Shown: positions 22,327-32,371 of the stretch, piece after piece
Layout of the letters: every line of letters starts with the position of its first letter
Numbering within the stretch: position 1 is the stretch's first letter
NCBI GenBank assembly: GCA_033439295.1
Contig: JAVTLE010000015.1
Coordinates: 2,046,001 to 2,110,000 of the forward strand
Reading direction: 5' to 3'
DNA length: 64,000 nt
DNA from: Deuterostichococcus epilithicus
Taxonomy: Eukaryota; Chlorophyta; Trebouxiophyceae; Prasiolales; Stichococcaceae
Program-made: the position numbers and the translations under genes
Notes under the pieces: generated by a model
Seen by the model: the letters and a program-made list of their open reading frames with translations, nothing else
Databases searched by the model: none
What the model was told of the DNA's origin: nothing

Positions 22327-23507
22327 GGCTGGACGCCCCTAGCCACCCGCAGCCGCGCTAGCCGTCAGGACCCTGCATTGCCCAATTGTACTGCAGTCAG
22401 CTCGCAATCTCGTGACATGGGAGAAACGTCTCGAGAACTGTGTCACCTCATGTGCCTGTGTGTCAGCGAACGTTGCGTGTTTGGGTGGCCTAAAAGTAGA
22501 GGTGTAGTGCTTGCCCATCAGGTTCGATCGGTTCTTGCAAAGACACGCAAGACAAGCTGCGACCAAATACGAAACACCTACAACACGCATTATGGTCCTC
22601 TTGAATGCCTCCAAACCAAGGATTCACGACAACATTGCCTGAACTGTAAAGACGATGTAGTTGTGCACTCAAGGAGATGGATCGCCACGTACTACACCGA
22701 GGCCGTGGTATCTGGGGCTACAAAAACGCCGATGGGATGCGTGCACACGCTTTAAAGGGTCTCACATTGAGGCACGCTTGTGTACTGACCTGATGCAAAT
22801 GATCGAGACGGATGTGATGGACCCAGATGGGACGGGGTGCGCAGCGCTGGCGCGGGACCAGCGGCAGAGGTGCGCGAGCCCAGCTGCCAAGTCAACGGAC
22901 TATGCCGCCCCCGCAAATGGCACAATGCGCAAGTGCAGGACCGAGGGGTGGTCGGTGGTGGAGGTGCGTTATGAGAGTCCAGTGTGATTCTCAGCCGTGC
23001 TGACGAAATTAAGTGGCAGTGGGGTCGCTACATCAGCATACATTCATGCCGATGTCTTGGACTCCAACGCGCGCAGGAGGGTGCGATGCACTCAAGCGGA
23101 ATTAGGCATGTCACGCCTTGGAAGCCAGCAGCACCAATAGGTGACGTGTCGAATGCTTCATCTAGCGCTGTGAGAACATTGAGCATTGCACGACAGCAGC
23201 CACTAGATATGTTTGCCACAAGCGTCACGCCGCGAGCACGCAAACACAGCAACCAAAATTGTTGGAGGTCAGCGCCTGGTCTGTCCGTCCACGCTCTAAA
23301 CAGCCGCCACCTAGTGTGAGGCCAGAAACACGAGGGAGGTTGACCTAAAGCATTGCCTAAAACGCAGCATACCTAAGAGAAACAACCCCAGGCACGCAAT
23401 GCTGTTCTACAGAGCCGCTTGCTAGCAGCGACGGCTGTTTGGTCGCGGCATGGTCACAGCATAAGAGCCTTCTCCGACCAAGGACCACTTGTCCAGCCGC
23501 AGTCTGC
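22327..23507. other. Intergenic region upstream of the hydrolase and downstream of catalase
   Basis: About 1.2 kb lying 5' of the hydrolase gene and 3' of catalase. No family-matching peptide, RNA gene or mobile element was recognised. Confidence 0.5.
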
Positions 23508-23713
23508 TCAGAGCGCCGAGTGCTGCCTCAGCTTGGCCGCCAACTTTTGGCCCAGCGTCGCATCGCACTGGCTCATGTACCCCACTGCAGCACACACACA
23601 GGTTGCAATGATTTTTCTGGAGAAATTCCGCAGCACTGACTCGACAAAGGCGCCTCTCATCACAAGTACAGACGTACAGACGAAATAGCAGTCGTGCAAG
23701 CACTGCCGGCACA

Positions 23714-23760
<47 letters not shown>

Positions 23761-26700
23761 GAGACGAAGCGCACCCCAGATGCGGCGGATCTCCTGTGTG
23801 CAGCGCGCGTCGAGCAGCATCTCGGACAGGCGGCCGATGAAGCGCTCCTGGCGGGCGGGGTCAAAGCTGCGGAAGCGCGCGCCGGGCTGCGCAAAGTTGT
23901 TCTCCTTGAAGATGATGGCCTTCTCGCGCTTGCCGCCCAGCGGCACGCTCGCGATGGGGTACCGCTCCGAGTGGCGCACCGGGTCAAAGCGTGACGGGAA
24001 GTAGTTTACCTGTTTTGCAGCAGCATGTTATTGTCGGTGGGTTTCAGTGGCCAACTGGCCTCGTCACTTGGGCGAAAAATTTGCATGTGAGTATACCAGG
24101 GGGTGAGCGCATCAGCATCAAGCACCGTCCGCAAATCAGGGGTGGTTACTCATGGGCAAGTGCCTGGTCGAAGGCTCACCTCCTCATCACGGTGCGTGAA
24201 GTTCATGAGGCCCTGCAGTGGGACAGCGCACGCACATCTTCAAGCAAATTCATCGGTGGAGCAGGGACAGCGCTGGGCTGCACAGCGAGGGGCTGTCATG
24301 CGCAGTAACATGGCCACATACACTCCTGCAGCCAACCAGACTCCAAAACCACACCTCGTGGTGGTTGTTGTGGTGCGCAGACTTGGGCGCGTTGGCTGGC
24401 AGCATGAGGTAGTTGGGGCCCAGCCGGTGGCGCTGCGTGTCCGAGTAGGAGAAGATGCGCGACTGCAGCAGCTTGTCGTCCGAGTAGTAGATGCCTGTGC
24501 GTGTCGAGAAGGCGGGCTCGATTTTGCAGCTGGAAATTGCATGGGCAGGAGCGTCTAATCTCAGCCTGCTGCCTGCGCCCATGCTCGCCGTGTCTGCGGC
24601 GACACTCCACCTGCCGCGGTGCAGATGCAGGACACCCCTGCGCGACTGCTGCAACTGCGTGGTCCCCGCTTGCTGCGCAGCGTCAGCCGGCTGCGCGCAG
24701 CAGTCACGAAGCCTGGCAGCTGGATTTGGAGGCTTGAGACAACAGCCATGGTAGCTCGGCGCACCTGGCACGATGACGCCGGGACAGAATGCCAGCTGCT
24801 CGTTCTCGTTGAAGAAGTTGTCCACGTTGCGGTTGAGCACCATGCGGCCCACCGGCTGCAACGGGAAGATGTCTTCCGGCCACGTCTTCGTCACGTCCAG
24901 CGGGTCAAAGTCGTACCTGTGCAGCGAAGCACACAGCGACTCGAAAACCATTGTTGATTGTGCATGCATGCATGCATGCATGGCAAAGATGCTGGTTTGG
25001 CGCTCTCCTGGATGCGGTGGGTCCGGTATGAACGGGGTTTCAGTGCACAGCATCATGACCACAACCTCAGCATCTCCCAGTGTTCAAGGACACGGTGCAG
25101 AACATGAGACAGTGTGGTGCAGTGGGAGCAGCAGCATGCACACTTGTCCTCATCGGCAATCTCCATGGTCTGGATGGCCAGCGTCCACTCGGGATAGTCG
25201 CCTGCCGCAATGGAGTCCTGAGGAGATGCATGCATGGCGTCATAAGCCGATTTTGTTGCTGTTAGAGAGCGCTCGAAATGCATTCAAGGAGGCAAAGGTG
25301 AGAGCATCTTCGAAGCAGCCTGCGGCATCGAGCCCTGCATGGTGCATGCCATGGCACAATAAGCCTACCTGCAGGTCTGCCGTGGCATGGCTGTGGTTGC
25401 TGCCGCCCACAGTGACCGCATCGTCGTCCAGCAGGTTCTCCTCGCCTGCAGGAAATTTCCAAAACGTCTGACGACAGCGAGTCACGACTTTCTGCTGGAT
25501 GACCTGTCAAGGTCGTCAGCACATACAGCGGAGCCCTGAACAGCCATGCGCTGTTGGACTGTCGACTGGCATGCAGGACTAATGCGCTCCGAACGAGGAC
25601 AGTCTGTCCGGGTTCCTCACCCTGCTTCGTCTTCCAGTGGAACTTGACGTACGTCTCCTTGCCCGCCCGGTTGATGAGCTTGTAGGTGTGCACGCCAAAG
25701 CCGTCCATGGTGCGGTAGTTCTTCGGGATGCCAACGTCGTCCAGCAGGAAGGTGAACTGTAGGAGGAATAATACAGCACGTGTAGGACACACAGCCACGT
25801 TGCAGCTGTGCTAGCATAGTTGCTCTGGCGACGCGAGCCTTGCACGGACCTGCGAGACCGATCACGAACGATTCTGGTCATGCACAGATGGTGAATGCGG
25901 CAGAAGACAGGGGCAATTTGCGAATGCCAACCCCACACAATGGCCCCACTCACCATGTGCATGGACTCCGGGACATGGGAGAAGAAATCCATGATGCGCC
26001 ACGGCTCCTGGATGTGCGTCTTCGGGCTGGGCTTCAGCGCATGCACCATGTCCGGGAACTTGATGCCGTCCCTGCAATGCGAGGCGGATGCAGTTTGTAA
26101 CGAAACTCGTGCAGCATTAGCAATGCTTCGTTGACCATGAACTGAGCGCAGCCATGACATATACAGGAGTAATGCATGGCAAGCAGCAGTGCAGCGCCTG
26201 CAGGCAGGGTGCTGGAAGGCGAGTCAACCATTTCGCAAACCTGATGAAGAAGACTGGGAAGTTGTTGCCCACCAGACTGCAATGGAGTGAAAAGCAGCCG
26301 TGAGGTCAAATAGAGGCTCAGCGGTTTCGACAAGATCAGACACACCCAGTCACTGCGTCTCACTTCCCACAAACCCCCGATTCTGCATACTGTATGATGC
26401 AACCACAGACGACCACCAAGCAGATATGCCAAAAGCCGAGACTCACTCCCAGTTGCCCTCGCGCGTGTAGAACTTGACGGCGAAGCCGCGCGGGTCCCGC
26501 AGCGTCTCCGGCGAGCCGCGCTCGTGGACGACGGTGGAGAAGCGCACAATGACAGGCGTCTGCACACCCGGCGCCCGGAACACGTCCGCGCACGTCAGGT
26601 GCGAGATGTCGTGCGTCACCTGCAGCAGCAGTACCACACGCTTCGCGAATCCAACCAAAGTCGACAGAACCCCGCAGTCAACCGCAAGCCCTCACTCACA

Positions 26701-27599
26701 CACTGTGACGTCCTACATGGCGAGGCTGCCTTGATGCCATCACATGGGTGACCGCAGCATTGCTGGCGAATTGCAGTGCTGTTCATCACTGTGCTCCGGT
26801 TGCCGGCAGATAACCTCCGTGACTTGCTGCTCGAAGCCCACCTCAAAGAAGCCCTTTGCAGCGGCGCCGCGAGCGTGCACCACACGCTCAGGGATGCGCT
26901 CTCGGTCGAACTGCATGCAGGAAGGCGAGAGGTTGAAAACAGTGGGAACCAAGGAGCGTATATTGTCGGCACGGTCGACAAGCACCTCCTGCACACTGCG
27001 AAGTGATTGGCCAAGCGATAGCACTGCACAACGCGCATGGCAGGGTTTGTCATGAAGATGCTGTACTGAGGCACCTGCGCAATCTTCTCGATGAAATGGT
27101 AGTCCTCCAGCAGCACCGGGCCGCGCACGCCGACCGTCAGCGACTGGTTGTTGTTGTACACCGGCGCGCCATTGTTGGTCGTCCAGTACGGCGAGTCATG
27201 GTGGCTGGAGGGCAGCACCTAAGATGGGAATGCACCGAAAGGGTCGGGCACTGTTCGGGAGGGTTGGTCGCATGAGTGTCTGCGGCCTTTGTCCCGGAAT
27301 GTGAAGCTATACCCCAGCCCAAGACGAACCTGAACAGGCATCGAGCTGAACAGATTTCGAGCAGAATCCAGTTGTTGCGGATTCGATACAGTGCAGGCGT
27401 GGCACACGCATTTCTGCGAAACCGGGACGAGCAGGCGGCATCCTCAGCGGTCAGCGAAGCAGACGTCCAAAAGCTGGGTTTCGTTTGTCATCCACGACGT
27501 CAACACTTCGCTTAAGGTTGCACCCTATTGCGCTGAGCGGCCCTTGGCGGTCTTTGGTACGATGTGTTGGACTTAGAAACATACCTTGTAAGGGTCCAT
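23508..27599 (-). CDS. CAT: Catalase, plant type, peroxisomal
   Basis: Haem enzyme that dismutates hydrogen peroxide. Fourteen exons: 27599-27585, 27218-27075, 26910-26842, 26619-26447, 26276-26241, 26071-25954, 25756-25621, 25445-25369, 25217-25144, 24916-24765, 24494-24355, 24212-24180, 24009-23775, 23584-23508. They sum to 1479 bases and 492 aa, the standard plant length. The start sits in GGCACCATGG and gives the plant-like MDPYK. Active-site residues fall at the plant positions: His65 in ERVVHARG, Asn138 in [10 protein letters not shown], haem-ligand Tyr348 in [12 protein letters not shown]. The C terminus has QKL at positions -13 to -11, the internal peroxisomal signal known from pumpkin catalase. 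Exon 1 is only 15 bases and two others are 33 and 36 bases. All introns used are GT-AG. The gene is divergent from GDT1. Confidence 0.97.
23716..23759. repeat. (CAGG)n microsatellite in the last catalase intron
   Basis: About eleven perfect CAGG/GGCA units, inside the intron 23774-23585. Translated through, it gives a Cys-Leu-Pro-Ala repeat, but the exon ends at 23775 where IW joins VGYMS of the final exon. Confidence 0.95.
24961..24982. repeat. (TGCA)n short tandem repeat in a catalase intron
   Basis: Five consecutive TGCA units, self-complementary, lying between the exons 25144 and 24916. Confidence 0.9.
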
Positions 27600-28137
27600 G
27601 GTGCCTGGCTGGGCTGTGGGGTGCCTGCTACAATCTTCAAGAGGTGGTGTCACACAGTGACTTCAACAGCGCCGGCAGCAGCAAATTGCACAGCCGAGCT
27701 ATCCGAAACGTCAAACCACACTCCACAAATGCCAACGACAAGCCGCTAAAGAGTTCTGCCGCCGCGTGAACACGTCGGACAGGAATACGGCGAGAAACTC
27801 CGACCGCGCTGAGCGTCCAGAGCGCATATCAAGGGGGACGGATAGTAAACGAGGAGCTGCGATAGTAGGGTTTTGGAGTTCATGCTTTGGCCCTTTGGGG
27901 CGCCCCACCGGCATGCCTGCATTCGCAGCACGACGCACATTCACTGCTTGCAACTCGACTTGCGCTTGCTTGTTGACTGCCATTCGAGTCTGGGGGCCAC
28001 GGCCTGAGCCTTGTAGCTTGGCTGCACGGCTTACTGGCTGATCTTGGGAGGTTTGAGGCTTTCAGCTGAAAATACAAGACGCCGATCTGGATTCGCTCAA
28101 GCCGTGGCTGGGTCGTCTGGAGCACGCGACAAGGACA
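27600..28137. promoter_or_regulatory. Divergent promoter region of catalase and GDT1
   Basis: 538 bases between the two start codons, so both promoters and 5' untranslated regions are confined here. In the GDT1 frame, codons are open back to about 28054 next to a TTTCAG, so a longer GDT1 N terminus is possible. Confidence 0.55.
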
Positions 28138-30253
28138 ATGCCTGGGGGACAGCTCACCGAGGGGTTTCTCAAATCATGGTGAGGCTGAGCAGCACATCTC
28201 GGAAGCATCCACTGACGAGCCTCCAACACGCCTCTAGCTGATGTGGTCGACTTCTCCACACCCAGGGGAATGATCCTGGTTTCTGAGATTGGCGACAAGA
28301 CGTTCTTCATTGCCGCCATCATGGCCATGAAGAACAAGCGCTCCACGGTGCGGGTCACTTGACATGCTTCACAATATCGTGGTACTGCTGCATCTATAAT
28401 ATAACAGACGAGAACCCCCATATCAATCAAAAATCCTGCGCACAGGTGTTTGCCGGCGCAATTGCAGCACTCTCTGTCATGACAGCACTGTCAGCAGCCC
28501 TGGGTTGGGCAGCCCCAAACCTGGTGAGAGACTCCACATATGCATCACCCTGACAACAATGGCCGCTTAAAGAGCCACAGTCGCCCTGTCGCGGGATAAG
28601 GTGCCGCGTGCATGGTTTGCTGTAGCCCCAGCAAGATCCGCATCGGTGCGCCATGGCTCATGTGTGACCGTGTTGCTGCAAACAGATCTCGAAGAAGTAC
28701 ACGCACTATGCAGCCATCGGGCTATTCTTTTTCTTCGGCGCACGATCGCTCTGGGAGGCCTACAGCTCCAGCGGCGGGGTGAGGACTGTTCCGCAGCCGG
28801 CATGCAACCCCATCTACGATGTCAAATGTGGTCAGATGGTTTGCATAGGCTGTGGCATCGGCCGACCCTGCACTGGGTGGGAGCAGTGGCGGCGTGGCCC
28901 ACAGCCGTGCTCAGCTGCACAAAAGCGCCACGTCGCTTCCAAGCCACCTTCGGTAGCTAGCTGGTGACGCGTGGCCCAATCCTGGCACGCGTACACAGCT
29001 GGGCAGACGCTGCGAGGATCTCGCCGGGGCATCATCCTGATGCCCATCAGGATGCTTGGTGTCGGCAGCATCCGTCCACCCACCATGAACCCAGCAGGAC
29101 CCCTGCCGACATGCCGACCCCCAACCTGGTTTGCCCATCTGCGCTTCGACCCCCGGCATCACCCATCGCTCTGCCGCAATCGTCTTTGCGCTGGTGACAC
29201 CGGCCTGCACCCACACCCTGCCTGGTTGTTTATGTTGATAGGACTCGGACGAGCTGGAAGAGGTGGAGAAGGAGGTGCAGGAGAAGGAGGCCAAGCGGCA
29301 GGCGGCGCTACGGGGCGACAGCAGCAAAGACCACCGGCCGCAGGAGTCGCTCATGCAGATGGCGGCGTCGTTGCTGTCGCCGGTTTTCGTGGAGGCCTTC
29401 GTGCTCACCTTCCTGGCAGAGTGGGGCGATCGCAGCCAGATCGCGACCATAGGTGCGACAGCCGCGCTGGCAGCTTTCCTGGGGAGGGAAGGGGAGTGGG
29501 GGAGTCTGCGACTCTGGACGAGGGATGGCGTGGGCGGCCGTGTCGAGGCGCTGCTGCGGTCTGTGCCCCGGGGCAGCTATGCCTCGGGATGCCATGCGAA
29601 AAGGCCATGGCATATTACAAAGCCACAAGAGCAGCCCATGGCGCAGGCTGGTCCAATGGTCGTCAGCGCCGCCTCGGGGTTGCTTTGTCACGCGATTGGG
29701 CAGCACCACTGGCCTCACAGCGCCCCTCTGGCAGCCGCGGTGTGCCAGCGCTGCGCCAATGATCCGCCTTACAGTGCTGCCACATGGCTGAAGGCCTCAA
29801 AGCAGATGGAGAGCCTTCTGCATGCAGGTTTGGCAGCGTCAATAGACATAGTGGGCGTGACGCTGGGCGGCATCCTGGGGCACAGCATCTGTACCGGCGC
29901 CGCCGTTATGGGTGGCCGCCAGCTGGCCACCCACATCCAAGAGCGCACCGTCATGGTGCGCTGCTGCTGCTGTTCTTTCTACCTCCCTATGTCGATGTGC
30001 ACTCGGAGAAAGTATATATGCCTGCCCAGCCTATACTGCGCTGCTGCCGAAGTGTCACTGTGGTGCGTACCTTGCTACAATCCGAGCATTCCCAGTCTGC
30101 TGCTCGGTGAGTACCACGTAGGAGTGTGCTGCACAAACTGCCTCTGCTTGACACTGCTGCAGTTAATTGGGGGTTTTTCCTGTAACGCAGATCGTGGGCG
30201 GACTGCTCTTTATTGCGTTTGGCATCCATGCATGCTTCGAGACAATTGAGTGA
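28138..30253 (+). CDS. GDT1: GDT1/TMEM165 family (UPF0016) Mn2+/Ca2+ transporter
   Basis: Cation/proton antiporter family that supplies manganese and calcium to the Golgi or, in other members, to the chloroplast (family knowledge). Exons 28138-28178, 28266-28347, 28446-28523, 28686-28778, 29242-29452, 29828-29955 and 30191-30253 give 231 aa, typical for the family. Both signature motifs E-x-G-D-[KR]-[TS] are present: EIGDKT at residues 21-26 and EWGDRS at 158-163. Hydrophobic segments flank a charged loop (about residues 99-132, Asp/Glu/Lys-rich) as in homologues. The chosen ATG gives a short N terminus without a transit peptide, which favours an endomembrane over a plastid location (inference). 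The stop is TGA 30251-30253. The gene is divergent from catalase. Confidence 0.95.
29033..29054 (+). repeat. Perfect 10-base inverted repeat in a GDT1 intron
   Basis: CATCCTGATG and its reverse complement separated by two bases. It could fold into a hairpin in the intron transcript; no known function. Confidence 0.8.
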
Positions 30254-30889
30254 CAGCGCTTGGGTGCCAGCAGCAGAGAGGGTCTTGAGAGCAGCGAGGC
30301 AGGCGCATTTCGTGTCGCGGTGCAACAGTAGTGGCGCGCGCTTGCCGAGTGCACTGGTTGGCGGCTGTCAGTGCCGCCATGTATGTCAGTCGATATCACA
30401 CTGCACTGCAAACATCCAGACTACCTACTAAAGTACATAAAGGACAACCAACAGAGGCGCTTCATCATCCCGTCTGCGGTTCTGTCATCTCCTTGGCTGC
30501 CTGATGCCTGCGACCAGCACAATCAGGACTTGTTCAGACACCCATGTCCGAGAAGGATCTCGACTTGCCTTGTTAGAGCCCAGCATGCAGGACACCTCTG
30601 GCGCACCTCGGGGCCGGGTCATCATAATTGATGCCCTCTTTGCCAGACATCAGAGGATCTGGCAAACGGCCTGTCTCTCCTTCCTTGGCGGGAACCTATT
30701 GCACCAGGAACCCGCAGCTCAGTCAGCCGGTGATCAGGGAGGCCTCAGCCAAACACCCCTCAAAACAAAAAATGGGAAGTTATCCAGCAGCCGGCCAATC
30801 GCCGACCTGTCAGCCAGCTGCCATCAGGCGTTCAGTGCTCATGCAGACACTGGCATTTGACGCTGACCTGAGGCGTACGCCCTGTGCAT
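30254..30889. other. Intergenic region downstream of GDT1
   Basis: About 640 bases holding the GDT1 3' untranslated region and, convergently, the end of the small minus-strand gene. Nothing else was recognised. Confidence 0.45.
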
Positions 30890-31799
30890 TTAATACCCGA
30901 AGCACTTCCCGTTTCCCAACTGTGCATTGTTTCGCACAATCAGTCCAGGCTCCTTACATATGATCTTGTGCCTAGAAGCCCCACAGACTTTGATCACCTG
31001 AGGCGCGACGTTCTTGACGGCCTCGTCGTTCGGCATCTGCGCCGGTACCTGCGCAACAATGCAGACCGTGTCAGGAGCGCATGTTTGAGATCTGTGGCGA
31101 TACAGCACACCCTCCGCATCGTGCTAAAGCCGGCACCCTTCAGCAGCCCACAGCAGCGGCAATCTGCAGTTTGCTGGCTTTTGAATAGCCCGATATAGAC
31201 AAGCGCTCGCCTCCATTCCAATGCTGGGGTGCTTCTGGTTTGGCTGCTCGCGCGGCCGTGCCGGCTCATCCGGCATAGCACCACTGGCCACGCCGCCCAT
31301 GTTCGGGTCCTGCTCGCCCGCCTGAATATGCCAAGCAGCTGGGGCTCGTCAGAAGCATGCGAGGAGTTCGTTTCAGGTGTTCCAATCAGGCGTGTCAGTG
31401 CCGGAGGCGCAATGTTGGCCAGTGGCACTGGCACAGCACCGCAGTCCAGCAGGCGGGTCTGTGCATTGCCTGATTGATGAACGCCATGCACAGTCCGCCG
31501 AACTGAATATCCAGCTGCTCTCAGCTCACCGCGAAACATCGGACCGCGTTTGCCATGCCGATGGCATCAGTGCGCAGCGTGTTCAGGCTGGGTGCTGACT
31601 TCAGGCAGCCCTCGCCTGGGAACCTGAGGATGATGGGCGAAAATACCAGAAAGTAAGAGAGATGAACTGTCTCTAGCTTGTATGCGCAGGTGACAGCACT
31701 CGTTAGCAGTTGGTGCAGCATATGAACACCATTGCCTTGCCTGGAATCAGAAAGGAGCTGCTTGCTGCGCTGCAGCAACGGCTCGATGGCGCGATTCAT
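30890..31799 (-). CDS. Small unidentified gene, about 140 aa
   Basis: A phase-consistent minus-strand model can be built: ATG exon 31799-31741 (begins MNRAIEPLLQRSKQLL), exon 31623-31530 (contains LRTDAIGMANAVRCFA), exon 31321-31211 (AGEQDPNMGGVASGAMPDE, Pro/Glu-rich), and a last exon from 31048 (VPAQMPNDEAVKNVAPQ) reading to a stop at 30890. The first and third introns would use GC donors (AG/GCAAGG and AG/GCGAGC); the second is GT-AG. I do not recognise the family. The N-terminal half looks helical and the middle looks disordered. Codon use looks coding, but no motif independently proves the gene. The last exon may instead end at 30998 and continue elsewhere. Confidence 0.4.
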
Positions 31800-32371
31800 C
31801 CTGGCTTCTCAAGGAGAGGTTTGAAGCACTATACGCAGCCAGCGTTGAAGCGACAATCTGTAGTCCTGATCTTTCCAATGCAAAAGTTTCGGAAGCTGGC
31901 CTGTAGCTGAGCGTTTGCTGCAATGTGGCAAGCAACTGCAAATGGTACTGGCGAATGGATGTGTGACGAGTGGATCTGTGACTTCAAAAAAATTCTAGAG
32001 TTTTGACGGATTATCGAGCATGCAGAGCAACTACTCACTATACTATCCACTTTACAAATCCGACATCGGCGCCGGCGAAGTCATGCGGTTGTCCCGAGTC
32101 TGAGAGCAGCGAGCGGACTTCTGCCTGAATCAAGCAGCGCCAGGTCTGCGTGGAGTTCAAAGAATGCACCTTCCGGTTTTCCAGCTGTTCTCACAGGAGG
32201 TTCAACAAATTTGGTCGGTCTGCGGTGCGCATGTAGACTGGCCGCCAGAGCTCCCGGCTGGCACTTCGCCGTCAGTCAACCACCTCGCTCTGCGCACCAC
32301 GCCAGCCTCTCGTGCGTGGTAGCGATGCCGCGCTTGCGCTGCACCGCCAGCCTGCCAGGCAACTGGGGCTC
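31800..32371. other. Intergenic region downstream of the ABCA gene
   Basis: About 570 bases between the ABCA stop and the small gene's ATG, on the same strand. It contains a minus-strand TGTAA at 32052-32056, 316 bases past the ABCA stop, a plausible but weak poly(A) signal. No coding exon was seen. Confidence 0.45.

Noticed and set aside
23422-23774. Catalase extension with a Cys-Leu-Pro-Ala repeat peptide
   Set aside because: This is read-through into the (CAGG)n intron. Splicing 23775 to 23584 restores the conserved IW-V-GY block and ends at the expected length.
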